This document shows positions 17,380 to 25,473 of a stretch of 50,173 nucleotides of DNA, piece by piece. The position numbers and the translations under genes were made by a program. Each line of letters starts with the position of its first letter. The first letter of the stretch is position 1. The DNA lies in NCBI RefSeq assembly GCF_018785245.1, contig NZ_WQPL01000017.1:1-50173 (forward strand), in the 5' to 3' direction. The notes under the pieces are model-generated. The model had not been told where the DNA came from, ran no database searches, and saw only the letters and a program-made list of their open reading frames with translations. This DNA comes from Collinsella aerofaciens (GTDB lineage: Bacteria > Actinomycetota > Coriobacteriia > Coriobacteriales > Coriobacteriaceae).

Positions 17380-19332
17380 CTACAGGTTCTTGACACCCAT
17401 CGCGCGCATGGCGTTCAGGATGGCGATGATCGCCACACCCACATCGCCGAACACGGCAAGCCACATGTTGGCGATGCCCAGTGCCGCAAGCACCAGAATC
17501 AGCAACTTAATGCCCAGCGCAAAGATGATGTTCTGCCAAACAATCGACATGGTCTTGCGCGCCACGCGGATCGCGCGGGAAATGTTGGACGGCTTGTCGT
17601 CCATGAGCACGACATCGGCGGCCTCGATCGCAGCGTCAGAACCCATAGCGCCCATGGCAATGCCCACATCGGCGCGCGTAAGCACGGGCGCATCGTTGAT
17701 GCCGTCGCCCACAAAGGCGAGCTTGCCCTTGCCACTCTCGGTTGCAAGCAGCGCCTCGACGCGCTCGACCTTATCGCCCGGCAGCAGCTGCGCGTGGAAC
17801 TCGTCGAGACTGAGTTGCTTGGCCACAGACGCCGCAACCTCCTCGCGGTCGCCCGTGAGCATGACGGTGCGCTTGACACCGGCGGCGTGCAGGTCGCGAA
17901 TCGTCTGCTCGGCATCGGCCTTTATGGTGTCGGCAATTACAATGTGGCCGGCATAGATGCCATCGACTAGCACATGGAGGATGGTGCCGACGACCTCGCA
18001 ATCGGGCGCTTCGACTCCGGCCGCGGCGAGCATCTTTGCGTTGCCAACGACGACGTGCTTGCCGTCGATGGTTGCCGTCACGCCGTGGCCCGCGTCGTTG
18101 GCGGAGTTGCTAACGCGCTTGGGGTCGACCTCGCCCTGGTAGGCGACACGCACGGACTGCGCGATGGGGTGATCGGAGAACGACTCGGCAAGGGCCGCGA
18201 CTTCGAGCAGCGACTGCTCGGTATAGCCTGCCTCGGGGTGTACCGCCACGACCGAAAACGTGCCGTTGGTGAGCGTGCCGGTCTTGTCAAAGACGACGGT
18301 GTCCACATCCGCGAGCGTCTCGAGGTAGTTAGAGCCCTTGATGAGGACGCCCAGCTTGGATGCGCCACCGATGCCGCCAAAAAAGCTGAGCGGCACGCTG
18401 ATCACGAGCGCGCATGGGCAACTGACGACGAGGAAGGTCAGGCCGCGCAGGATCCAGTCGGACCAGGCGCCGGTGACCAAGCCACCGCCGAGCGCGAGTA
18501 CCGCGGCCGCGCCGGTGACAGCGGGCGTGTAGACGCGGGCGAAGCGCGTGATGAAGTTCTCGGTGCGTGCCTTCTTCTCACTAGCGTTTTCTACGAGCTC
18601 CAGGACGCGCGCGACGGTGGACTCGCCAAAGGGCTTGGTGGTGCGCACGTGGAGGAGACCCGTCATGTTGATGCAGCCGCTGATGATATCGTCTCCAGTT
18701 TTGGCCGGGCGGGGGACCGACTCGCCCGTGAGAGCGGCGGTGTCGAGCTGGGTTTCGCCCTCGACGATGACGCCGTCGATAGGCACGCGCTCACCGGGCT
18801 TGACCACGATCACGGTGCCGACGGCGATGTCATCGGGGAAGACCTGCTCGAGTGTGCCGTCGGGCTGCTCGACGTTAGCGTAGTCGGGCGCGATGTCCAT
18901 CATGGCACTGATTGACTTGCGGCTCTTGCCCACGGCGTACGCCTGAAACAGCTCGCCGACCTGGTAGAACAGCATGACGGCGGCGCCTTCGGCCATGTGC
19001 GGGTCGGTATCGGGGAAGAGCACCATGGCAAACGCGCCGATGGTCGCGACGGCCATGAGGAAGCTCTCGTCGAAGGCCTTGCCGCGGCGGATGTTATTGA
19101 ATGCCTTTTGCAGTACGTCGTAGCCGGCAATCAAAAACGGCACGAGGAACAGCACAAAGCTGGCGTAGATGTCGCCCGGGGTGCCGAATGCGGCGGTAAG
19201 GGTGCCGAACTCATCGAGGGCGTACACCACGACAAAAATGCCCAGCGCTACCAGGATGCGGTTGCGCTTATGCTCGAGTGATTCTTTTTTTTTGCGCTTC
19301 TTCTTTTTCTTTTTGGGGTCGGCGGTGGCCAT
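17380..19332 (-). CDS. P1B-type heavy-metal ATPase (Zn/Cd/Pb exporter type)
   Basis: 650 residues. Motifs: TGES (202-205), CPC in membrane helix 6 (305-307), phosphorylated Asp in DKTGTLT (D349), SDHP, LTGDREE, GDGINDAP and MGAMGSDAAIE. These fit the ZntA/CadA group that exports Zn, Cd or Pb. No metal-binding HMA domain is fused at the N-terminus; instead there is a Lys-rich stretch (7-16), and a separate HMA protein is encoded upstream. The start at 19332 follows GGGAGGA eight bases away. Its own operator lies at 19358-19377, so it is probably derepressed by the ArsR protein. Confidence 0.94.
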   Translation of the reverse strand: MATADPKKKKKKRKKKESLEHKRNRILVALGIFVVVYALDEFGTLTAAFGTPGDIYASFVLFLVPFLIAGYDVLQKAFNNIRRGKAFDESFLMAVATIGAFAMVLFPDTDPHMAEGAAVMLFYQVGELFQAYAVGKSRKSISAMMDIAPDYANVEQPDGTLEQVFPDDIAVGTVIVVKPGERVPIDGVIVEGETQLDTAALTGESVPRPAKTGDDIISGCINMTGLLHVRTTKPFGESTVARVLELVENASEKKARTENFITRFARVYTPAVTGAAAVLALGGGLVTGAWSDWILRGLTFLVVSCPCALVISVPLSFFGGIGGASKLGVLIKGSNYLETLADVDTVVFDKTGTLTNGTFSVVAVHPEAGYTEQSLLEVAALAESFSDHPIAQSVRVAYQGEVDPKRVSNSANDAGHGVTATIDGKHVVVGNAKMLAAAGVEAPDCEVVGTILHVLVDGIYAGHIVIADTIKADAEQTIRDLHAAGVKRTVMLTGDREEVAASVAKQLSLDEFHAQLLPGDKVERVEALLATESGKGKLAFVGDGINDAPVLTRADVGIAMGAMGSDAAIEAADVVLMDDKPSNISRAIRVARKTMSIVWQNIIFALGIKLLILVLAALGIANMWLAVFGDVGVAIIAILNAMRAMGVKNL

Positions 19333-19357
19333 GACTCGTATCCTCCCATTTGAATGA

Positions 19358-19377
19358 ATGAACACTCGCTCATATAA
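19358..19377. promoter_or_regulatory. ArsR/SmtB-type operator, copy 1 (ATPase gene)
   Basis: ATGAACACTCGCTCATATAA, 26 bases before the ATPase start codon. It matches the two copies upstream of the arsR-type gene (20097 and 20128); consensus ATGAACANNCNCTCATATAA. Confidence 0.8.
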
Positions 19378-19388
19378 TTTCGCGAGCA

Positions 19389-19411
19389 AAGGCCGCGGCA
19401 AGCGCGGCCTT
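19389..19411 (-). terminator. Hairpin after the HMA gene
   Basis: Arms AAGGCCGCG and CGCGGCCTT with a 5-base loop, between the HMA stop and the ATPase operator. On the minus strand it is followed by a short TTT. It would separate the arsR-HMA transcript from the ATPase transcript. Confidence 0.55.
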
Positions 19412-19432
19412 GCAGGTTGGCGTAAACCTGGG

Positions 19433-19651
19433 CTAGAGAATGATCTCGCAGTCCGGCTCGGCGTCGGCCGTAAACTCAACAACGCGGTTGAGCACCTCGT
19501 CGAACTCAGCATCATCGGCCTCGAGCGTCAGCTTCTGGGTCATAAAGTTGACCGAAACGGACTTGACGCCATCGAGCTTGGCCAGCTCGTCCTGAAGCTT
19601 ACGCGCGCAGTTGGCGCAGTCGATCTCGTCGAGCTTGAACTGCTTTTTCAT
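19433..19651 (-). CDS. Free-standing HMA-domain metal-binding protein
   Basis: 72 residues: one ferredoxin-like HMA fold, with CANC (12-15) as the metal-binding pair and the LTLEADDAEFDEVLNRVV second half. Such domains bind soft or borderline metals and pass them to a P1B ATPase. Here the domain that is usually fused to the ATPase N-terminus is a separate gene. The acidic tail DAEPDCEIIL contains an extra Cys. The start follows AAAGGA. It is 63 bases downstream of the arsR-type gene and is probably co-transcribed with it. Confidence 0.9.
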   Translation of the reverse strand: MKKQFKLDEIDCANCARKLQDELAKLDGVKSVSVNFMTQKLTLEADDAEFDEVLNRVVEFTADAEPDCEIIL

Positions 19652-19714
19652 GGTGGATTCCTTTCCCCGTATTTGCGGCTTGGGTGCAGGCCGCGCTGGT
19701 ACCGTGGTTGGCTG

Positions 19715-20080
19715 CTATTCGCAGATGTGGCTCATGCCCTGGTTGAGCATGGTGTAGACGTGGTCGTCGGCGAGCGAGTAGAGGATATTGCGCCCGTCGC
19801 GCCGGAATTTAACCAGGTGCGACTGCTTGAGTGTGCGCAGCTGGTGCGATACTGCCGACTGCGAGGTTTCGGTCGCTTCGGCGATGTCTGCCACGCAGAG
19901 CTCGCGGCCCATGAGGGCGTAAAGGATCTTGATACGCGTGGTGTCGCTGAAGACCTTGAACAGGTCGGCGAGGTCGTAGAGAAGTTCCTCGTCGGGAAGG
20001 TCCTCGGGCGAGCAGGTGGTGGGGATCGCGGGTTCGGTGGCCTCGATGTCGGGTTTCGTTTCATCAACGCGAATGCTCAT
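19715..20080 (-). CDS. ArsR/SmtB-family zinc-type repressor
   Basis: 121 residues. Winged helix with recognition segment TSQSAVSHQLRTLKQSHLV. The C-terminal helix carries D105, H107, H118 and E121, with exactly the D-x-H-x10-H-x2-E spacing of the SmtB/CzrA alpha-5 zinc site. The CadC-type Cys pair is incomplete (only C62 in ELCVAD), so zinc sensing is more likely than Cd/Pb. Metal binding should release the operators at 20097, 20128 and 19358, switching on itself, the HMA protein and the ATPase. Confidence 0.93.
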   Translation of the reverse strand: MSIRVDETKPDIEATEPAIPTTCSPEDLPDEELLYDLADLFKVFSDTTRIKILYALMGRELCVADIAEATETSQSAVSHQLRTLKQSHLVKFRRDGRNILYSLADDHVYTMLNQGMSHICE

Positions 20081-20096
20081 TGCAATATCCTTTCAT

Positions 20097-20116
20097 ATGA
20101 ACATGCGCTCATATAA
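20097..20116. promoter_or_regulatory. ArsR/SmtB-type operator, copy 2
   Basis: ATGAACATGCGCTCATATAA immediately upstream of the arsR-type start codon; same 20-base site as copy 1 with two or three central changes. Confidence 0.82.
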
Positions 20117-20127
20117 CTTGCTTCCGA

Positions 20128-20147
20128 TTATATGAGTGTATGTTCAT
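20128..20147. promoter_or_regulatory. ArsR/SmtB-type operator, copy 3 (inverted)
   Basis: TTATATGAGTGTATGTTCAT, the reverse complement of the same site. It is placed as a mirror image of copy 2 with 11 bases between them, so the repressor probably binds as a pair over the promoter. Confidence 0.82.
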
Positions 20148-20499
20148 ATGTCAATGACGTTCAGGTAATTCGTTGCACAAAATGATGGGGAATAGTGGAC
20201 GAGATCCCGGACTGAGCGGTTTTGATAGCCGATGCCGGGGTGGGTGCCCTTGAGCCGTGCAAAAATTGGAGTATTCTGCAACGATAGGGGGTCCGTTAAT
20301 TTATCGCAGGCCAAATAATGCAGCTAAAGAGTTATCTTAGGGTGTTAATCCGATGAGTTCTTCCTCAAATGTTGCCTAACGCTCTCACGCAAGAGTGATT
20401 TCGCTTCACATTTGGATCCACTCGAGGGTGATAGACACCCGGCTCTGCTGAATACTCGCAATTTTGCACGTCGCTAAGGTGCCCACCTTGTTAGCCGGT
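20148..20499. other. AT-richer gene-free stretch
   Basis: No supported gene or clear terminator. Base composition is lower in GC than the surroundings and continuous with the DUF559-like gene that follows. A short hairpin GGTGCCCACC sits near 20480. It may be the flank of an acquired segment. Confidence 0.4.
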
Positions 20500-21690
20500 C
20501 TAGCTCCCGGCCCCGAAGATCCTGCCCTCGGGCGCGAGGCTGCTTGTTTGGGCAAATGATGGGCTGTCGGATTCGACTGTCTGCATGTCATCGATTGCCG
20601 GAACTTCATTAATTGTCGGGTCATCCAGCGTGATGCCTTCGAGCGTTGCTTTTTCGAGGTCGATTCGTTGACGATCTTCGGAATCCTGGCGAAGCTGCTT
20701 CTGAATTCGCTTTTTCTCTTCTATAAACCTTCTGAGCACAAACTGTCTCAGGTCCTCTTGCATGATTTGAAAGTCTTTTGGCAGACGCGAGGGGCGTACG
20801 CCCTCTTTCCGCTGGATTGCTTCCATGACCCTAACGAAAGAGCTGGCATGCATAAAGGAATAACGACTGACGGTGATGATTCCGTACCCCATGGACGCAA
20901 GTGCATTCTTGCGCTCCTCATCGATGGCGCGGTCTTCTTCCGCGTCATGATAAAAACCGTTGTATTCAATGTCTGTGCGAGATTTCTTTAGATATGCATC
21001 CATAAAGAACTTTTTGCGTCTCGTGAGATTCTTTGCGGCAGCGGTGACCTGCACCTCGTAATCGGTCTCAATTCCCTTAATACCAAGCCCTCCTTCGCTT
21101 TTGGGCAGCGTTAGCATCATGACAAAGGCTGTTTCCATAGGAGACCGGCATCCGTCGCGCACACATTGGATCGCCTTTCGGGCAAGGGCCAGACCGTCGC
21201 ATCTGGTAATGGAATTAAAGAACTGTTTTAGCCTCTCGGTCGAGGTGAGCGCGAAACGCTCGTTATAAGAGGTGGAAGAGCCGGTTCCAAGGGAGTAAGC
21301 GCTGCACAATTCAAAGTAGTACTCCACCAGTTCGCGAAAAGGGAGATAGGTGGCGGCCTGAAGTGCGCAAAGCTCAACGCCAACAATGTAGATGTCATCT
21401 TCTAGCTCTATAAAACGCGAGCATGAGAATCGCTTTGACGAAACATGGCATCGACAGTCCGTCGCGTAGCGCGCGTTCCTGCGATCAAACACCATGACCT
21501 CGAGGGATTCATTTGCGTCGAGGGCAACATCATGTTTTGTAAGCCATTCTGCGGCCGTATCGAGGAGCGTTCCGGTGGGACATGATCCGTAAATCGCGGC
21601 AGGGCTACAGGACCCGATGCCTTTTGCAGACATTGAGCGGGCGGCCTGGTAGACCGCTTTTGCCGTGTTATGTGACAATACGATACTCAT
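20500..21690 (-). CDS. DUF559/Vsr-like PD-(D/E)XK-fold protein, AbiEi-related architecture
   Basis: 396 residues. The N-terminal ~150 residues resemble the region before the nuclease domain in AbiEi/DUF559 proteins (DCRCHVSS, then IYIVGVELCALQAATYLP and LVEYYFELCSAYSLG). A second half begins with SPMETAFVMMLTLPKSEGG (E186). It then shows the endonuclease-like pattern D231 (FMDAYL), E242 (IEYNG), D257 and GYGIITVSRYSF. The last ~80 residues are charged. Catalytic activity is plausible but not proven. It stands alone, with lower GC than its neighbours, so it is probably acquired. No Shine-Dalgarno is visible; an inverted repeat brackets its start codon. Confidence 0.7.
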   Translation of the reverse strand: MSIVLSHNTAKAVYQAARSMSAKGIGSCSPAAIYGSCPTGTLLDTAAEWLTKHDVALDANESLEVMVFDRRNARYATDCRCHVSSKRFSCSRFIELEDDIYIVGVELCALQAATYLPFRELVEYYFELCSAYSLGTGSSTSYNERFALTSTERLKQFFNSITRCDGLALARKAIQCVRDGCRSPMETAFVMMLTLPKSEGGLGIKGIETDYEVQVTAAAKNLTRRKKFFMDAYLKKSRTDIEYNGFYHDAEEDRAIDEERKNALASMGYGIITVSRYSFMHASSFVRVMEAIQRKEGVRPSRLPKDFQIMQEDLRQFVLRRFIEEKKRIQKQLRQDSEDRQRIDLEKATLEGITLDDPTINEVPAIDDMQTVESDSPSFAQTSSLAPEGRIFGAGS

Positions 21691-21722
21691 GGTAAGTATC
21701 GTGTCAGAAAATACCGTGTCGA
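21681..21722 (-). promoter_or_regulatory. Candidate promoter and inverted repeat over the start codon
   Basis: On the minus strand, TCGACA (-35), 16 bases, GATACT (-10), then the ATG four bases further on, giving a very short or absent leader. CGATACT (21681-21687) and AGTATCG (21695-21701) form an inverted repeat with the start codon in its centre. This could be an autoregulatory operator. Confidence 0.35.
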
Positions 21723-22040
21723 TGGTGCTGAGTGGGAAAGCCGTTTTTGGGGTCTAACCAAATGCTGTCCAAAAGCTTGACGCGATTATGGGCCCGTTCA
21801 CCTTAAATCAATGTTTTCGCTGCTCGGCTATAGCATAGAAATACTCAATTGCTGCACATTCGATATTAATTCATCGATATCCGAAAACAAATCACGTGTT
21901 GAGAAAAGGCTGAAATCGTTCAGAATGAGCGTTCAAAATTTGTGATGGCGGGCCTGCTTATGGAACGTAGGGCGGCCCCGCCGCGAGGTTTCCCGCTTCG
22001 AGGCCGCTCGTGATCTACGCCGTGTTTGTCGTAGACGTTT
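21723..22040. other. AT-rich gene-free stretch
   Basis: No gene or repeat that I can support. It is AT-rich from about 21780 to 21950, then returns to the local high GC near the exonuclease gene at a short inverted segment (ggcggccccgccgcgagg). Confidence 0.4.
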
Positions 22041-23009
22041 CTACTTGGCAAACAGGTTCTTGAGGTTGAACTCGGCTTGGACCGTGCGGAGCATGAGGTC
22101 GGTGTCGTCCAGGCCTAGGTGCTGCTCGTTGGCGTCGGCAGCGAGGGTGCCGCGTCGGCGGGCCCAGTTCTCGAGCGCGGCGGGCGCGGACTCGCGGGGG
22201 AGCGAGCGTACGTCGGCGTCCAGGCTGCGGCAGATCTGGCGCGAGTCGATGACGATGATCTTGCCTGCGCGGCGTGCCTCGGCGTAACCGTCCAGGTGGA
22301 TTTTGAACCAGCTGTCCTCGAAGGCGGCATTGTGCGCCATATAGGGATACTTCTTCATGAGCTTGAGTAACTGCTTCTGCAGCTCCTTGTTCTCGCGGAA
22401 CGGCTTTTTGCCATCGATGTCGTCCCAGGTGATGTGGTGGATATTCGACAGCGGTACGTCCTCGCCGCGGTAGATGTCGGGCAGGCCACAGTAGTGCGCC
22501 TCGGCGTCGTGCGGGACGGCGTCGCTGGTGAGCTCCATGATTTCCCAACCCACATTGATGATATAACCGCGCTCGGGTGCACGGCCGGTGGTCTCGATGT
22601 CGATACCGAGCACGGTGCCCTGGATGGGCTTGCGGGCGTAGGCCACGCCGAGCGCGTCGCGGTCGCCGCGGATCTCGCGCATGACCGACGCGGCGGTGCG
22701 CTTTTGCATCTTACCGATGGCGGCGCAGGTGTCGGCATCGGACAGGCCGCGCGAAAGCGTCGCGGGCGTTACGTTGCGCAGGCGCGCCTCGCCAATCTGG
22801 TCGCACAGGTCGCGGTTGCGGTCAGCCAGGTCGCGCACGGTGGCAAAGTCGAAGCTGGGGTCGCCCTCGGCGGTAAAGTACTCGGTTTCGAGCACCTTGA
22901 GGGCCTCCTCGCCCTTCTGGCGCTCGGACTCCATGGCGCCGTGATCGCCATAGATAAACATGGGAATAAACGGCTGGCGCTCGTATTCGAGTGCTTGTGA
23001 AACGTTCAT
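22041..23009 (-). CDS. DnaQ-type 3'-5' exonuclease domain protein
   Basis: 322 residues. The N-terminal ~110 residues are helical and unassigned. The exonuclease fold starts near residue 120 with LGIDIETTG (Exo I, DxE). The Exo II region is AHNAAFEDSWF, where the usual Asp after Phe is Glu. Exo III is HLGLDDTDLM with the His and Asp. These support a DEDDh exonuclease related to the epsilon subunit and RNase T, acting on DNA or RNA ends; the substrate is open. The start follows AAGGAG. It is transcribed divergently from the putative Mn exporter. Confidence 0.87.
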   Translation of the reverse strand: MNVSQALEYERQPFIPMFIYGDHGAMESERQKGEEALKVLETEYFTAEGDPSFDFATVRDLADRNRDLCDQIGEARLRNVTPATLSRGLSDADTCAAIGKMQKRTAASVMREIRGDRDALGVAYARKPIQGTVLGIDIETTGRAPERGYIINVGWEIMELTSDAVPHDAEAHYCGLPDIYRGEDVPLSNIHHITWDDIDGKKPFRENKELQKQLLKLMKKYPYMAHNAAFEDSWFKIHLDGYAEARRAGKIIVIDSRQICRSLDADVRSLPRESAPAALENWARRRGTLAADANEQHLGLDDTDLMLRTVQAEFNLKNLFAK

Positions 23010-23091
23010 ATAACTGCTCCTTGGATGGGCCGCGTCGTGCGGCTCAGGGTCATTAAGATGTGGCGAGATGATAGTTTACCATGGGCAACTA

Positions 23092-23149
23092 TTGGCATCG
23101 CGCCTAGGACAACTACAATACCCTAGTTGACCGCTAGGACTTTTACAAT
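23092..23149 (+). promoter_or_regulatory. Promoter and direct repeats before the putative Mn exporter
   Basis: TTGGCA (23092-23097), a 16-base spacer and TACAAT (23114-23119) form a plausible promoter. The word CTAGGAC-N3-TACAAT occurs twice, at 23104 and 23134, exactly 30 bases apart, so two regulator subunits could bind on the same DNA face. The two spacers differ (AAC, TTT). Confidence 0.5.
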
Positions 23150-23181
23150 GCTGCCGAAAGACACGAAAGGTTCCATCCGTC

Positions 23182-24282
23182 ATGGATTTGCTGATTGATA
23201 TTCTGCTCGACGCCGGCAAGGACACGCTGTCGCTGGTGCCGTTTTTGTTGGTGACGTATCTGGCCCTCGAGACCTTGGAGCACGTCGCGGGCGACCGCGT
23301 TAACGGGGCCATCAAGCGCGCCGGCGCCGCGGGTCCCGTGGTTGGCTCGTTGCTGGGCATGGTGCCGCAGTGCGGCTTTTCGGCCATGGCGGCAACGCTG
23401 TACGCCGGTCGCGTCGTGACGCTGGGCACCTTGGTGGCGGTGTTTCTCTCGACCTCCGACGAGATGCTGCCGCTGCTACTTGCCGAGCAGGTTCCCGTGC
23501 AGACTATGGCGATGCTTTTGGCTTCGAAAGCGCTGATCGCACTGGTCACGGGCTTTATCGTAGATACCGCCATTCGCGGCCTGCGTCGTAACGCTCGCGC
23601 GCATGCGGCGATTCGCCGTACCGTGCTGGGAACCGCGGCCAACCCGGCCCACGTGAACTGCGCGCACGACGACCACACTGGCGGTGACATCATCGACGAG
23701 GTGGCCGAGGCGGGCGTGAGCGCCGACCACATCCACGAGTTGTGCGAGCGCGACCATTGCGGTTGCAATGATGATGAAGATGAACACGAGCGCGACCACG
23801 GACACAGCCATGACCACGGTCACACGGGCGAACATGAGCACCACCACGGCCATGGCCACGGTCACTCCCACTCCCACGAAGGGACGCCTGTCCTGTCGAT
23901 CATCCGCAGCGCGATCTCGCACACCGTGCAGGTCTCGGTATTCATTTTTCTGGTGACGCTGATTCTGGTCGCCGTGCTCGAGACCTTCGGCGAGTCCGCA
24001 ATCGAGCAGTTCCTGCGCGGCAACGAGACGCTTGCGGTCCTGGGCTCGGCACTCGTCGGCCTGATCCCCAACTGCTCGGCCAGCGTCGTCATCACGCAAC
24101 TGTACCTGGAAGGCGCGCTGCAGCTGGCCCCGATGCTCGCCGGCACGCTCATCTCTGCCGGTGTGGGCTACCTGGTGCTGTTCCGCACCAACCGCAGCGC
24201 CCGCGAAAACGTCCTGTTCCTGATCATGATGTACGTCATCGGTGCTGGCTGGGGCCTCATCCTCTCCGCCGTTGGCCTTTAA
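23182..24282 (+). CDS. Putative manganese exporter (DUF2899 / arsenic_eff-type permease)
   Basis: 366 residues with about eight to ten membrane helices in two halves. Conserved features are GMVPQCGFSAMAATLYAGRV with STSDEMLP in the first half and GLIPNCSASVVITQLYLEG in the second, the paired P-x-C motifs of this family. A central cytoplasmic or periplasmic loop (about 190-235) is very rich in His, Asp and Glu and should bind divalent metal. The family has been annotated both as arsenic efflux and as manganese transport; the His-rich loop favours a divalent metal. It may be controlled by the DtxR/MntR-type regulator at 16707. Confidence 0.85.
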   Translation: MDLLIDILLDAGKDTLSLVPFLLVTYLALETLEHVAGDRVNGAIKRAGAAGPVVGSLLGMVPQCGFSAMAATLYAGRVVTLGTLVAVFLSTSDEMLPLLLAEQVPVQTMAMLLASKALIALVTGFIVDTAIRGLRRNARAHAAIRRTVLGTAANPAHVNCAHDDHTGGDIIDEVAEAGVSADHIHELCERDHCGCNDDEDEHERDHGHSHDHGHTGEHEHHHGHGHGHSHSHEGTPVLSIIRSAISHTVQVSVFIFLVTLILVAVLETFGESAIEQFLRGNETLAVLGSALVGLIPNCSASVVITQLYLEGALQLAPMLAGTLISAGVGYLVLFRTNRSARENVLFLIMMYVIGAGWGLILSAVGL

Positions 24283-24316
24283 GTAGATTATTGGGACATG
24301 TCTTACGATCTACCCC
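24283..24316. repeat. GTAGAT inverted repeat with GGGACA core
   Basis: GTAGAT ... ATCTAC arms enclosing tattgggacatgtctta, starting on the stop codon of the Mn exporter gene. It resembles the stronger hairpin at 24349 in its flanks and the other repeats in its GGGACA core. Confidence 0.5.
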
Positions 24317-24348
24317 TGTGACCAGGGCATTTCCGCTGCCAAAACAAA

Positions 24349-24385
24349 AAGGTAGATTTTTAGGTATATCCCAAAAATCTACCTT
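24349..24385. terminator. Bidirectional terminator hairpin
   Basis: Perfect 13-bp arms AAGGTAGATTTTT and AAAAATCTACCTT with an 11-base loop. It sits between the convergent Mn exporter and DUF188 genes; the A/T ends would suit either strand. Confidence 0.75.
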
Positions 24386-24387
24386 GT

Positions 24388-24870
24388 TTAGCGTAACAGC
24401 TCGGTGAGGTTGCGTTTAAAGCGGGCGCGGTCTTCGCTGGTAAATGCCGCCGGTCCGCGAGTGCGTCCGCCGGCGCGGCGTACCTTCTTTTCCTCGTGGC
24501 GAATAAACAGTTGCATGTCGATGGTCGCCTTATCGTAGACGCGCCCGCGCACGCCGATGGCGGCGGCATCGCGCCCGAGCACCATGCTCGCCAAGCCAAT
24601 GTCCTGCGTCACGACCACGTCGCCCGCCTGCAGGCGTTCGACAATGGCAAAGTCGGCGCTGTCGGCGCCCACGCTCACATCGAGCGTCGTGACCCAAAAT
24701 CCGCGTCGCGCATGCTCGGCGTCGCGCGGATCGTCGCGGCGAATGTGCCGTTCCAGGTTTTGCGTGCTGTTGCCGGCGATAACAACGGCGACACCCGTCC
24801 GCCGCGCGCAGTCAATCGACTCGCGCGTGACCGGGCAGGCGTCGGCATCAATAAAGAGCGTTCGCGGCAT
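24388..24870 (-). CDS. YaiI/YqxD family protein (DUF188)
   Basis: 160 residues, full length for DUF188. The N-terminus LFIDADACPVTRESI with paired Asp residues and the motifs GDVVVTQDIGLA and RGRVYDKATID are typical of this PIN-like fold family. A nuclease role has been suggested from the fold, but function is not established. Its ATG directly follows the TAG of the HdeD-like gene with no gap and no Shine-Dalgarno, so translation is probably coupled. Confidence 0.92.
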   Translation of the reverse strand: MPRTLFIDADACPVTRESIDCARRTGVAVVIAGNSTQNLERHIRRDDPRDAEHARRGFWVTTLDVSVGADSADFAIVERLQAGDVVVTQDIGLASMVLGRDAAAIGVRGRVYDKATIDMQLFIRHEEKKVRRAGGRTRGPAAFTSEDRARFKRNLTELLR

Positions 24871-25473
24871 CTAGTGCACCAGTTTGCCAAATTGAATAGC
24901 GCGAACAATCAGCGTTACGCCAAACACCAGCAGTGCGGCGCCGCTAAAGATGACGAGCATCTTGGCCGACCACAGCGGATAGATAAACACGAACATGCCG
25001 GCGATGATGGAGAGCGCGCCGCTCAGGATGGCGAGGGCACGGTTGGACGAAAGCTCGGACTCCAGAATGGACATGACACCTTCGACGATCCAGCCAAAGC
25101 CGGCCACGATAACCACCATCGTGGTGAGCGTCGCGGTCGAGAAGGCCTGGTTGCGCAGGATTATGACGCCGCCCAAGATAATGAGTAGGTTGGAGATGAT
25201 GCTCGTCACGCGCCAGCCGGTGGGCAGCAGCGGCTCAAAAATGGCAGTGAACAGCCTGATGGCAGCAGTGATTACAAAGTAAAAACCCAGGACAGTCGTC
25301 AAAAAGATGAGGGACTTGGCGGGTGCAAAAAGCAGCGCGATACCAGCAATGAGCGCCACGACGCCCGTGATGGCGTAGATCCATCGCACGGCCTTGACGG
25401 CTTTGCCCGCCATGCTTTTCTCGTCAAATCCAAACTGGCTCGATTTTTGGTCATCGTTCTTAAAGATGCCCAT
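24871..25473 (-). CDS. HdeD-family membrane protein (DUF308)
   Basis: 200 residues with six predicted membrane helices in the repeated DUF308 pattern (AGIALLFAPAKSLIFLTTVL, later LAILSGALSIIAGMFVFIYP). E. coli HdeD protects against acid stress at high cell density; the role here is only inferred. The start at 25473 (MGIFKNDDQ) follows AAAGGAGA; an in-frame TTG 33 codons upstream lacks a binding site. First gene of a two-gene unit with the DUF188 gene. Confidence 0.9.
   Translation of the reverse strand: MGIFKNDDQKSSQFGFDEKSMAGKAVKAVRWIYAITGVVALIAGIALLFAPAKSLIFLTTVLGFYFVITAAIRLFTAIFEPLLPTGWRVTSIISNLLIILGGVIILRNQAFSTATLTTMVVIVAGFGWIVEGVMSILESELSSNRALAILSGALSIIAGMFVFIYPLWSAKMLVIFSGAALLVFGVTLIVRAIQFGKLVH

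Noticed and set aside
17204-17956. Long + strand open frame running through the 129-bp palindrome
   Set aside because: Most of it is the reverse complement of the metal ATPase gene, with poor composition and no binding site; the high-GC shadow explains it.
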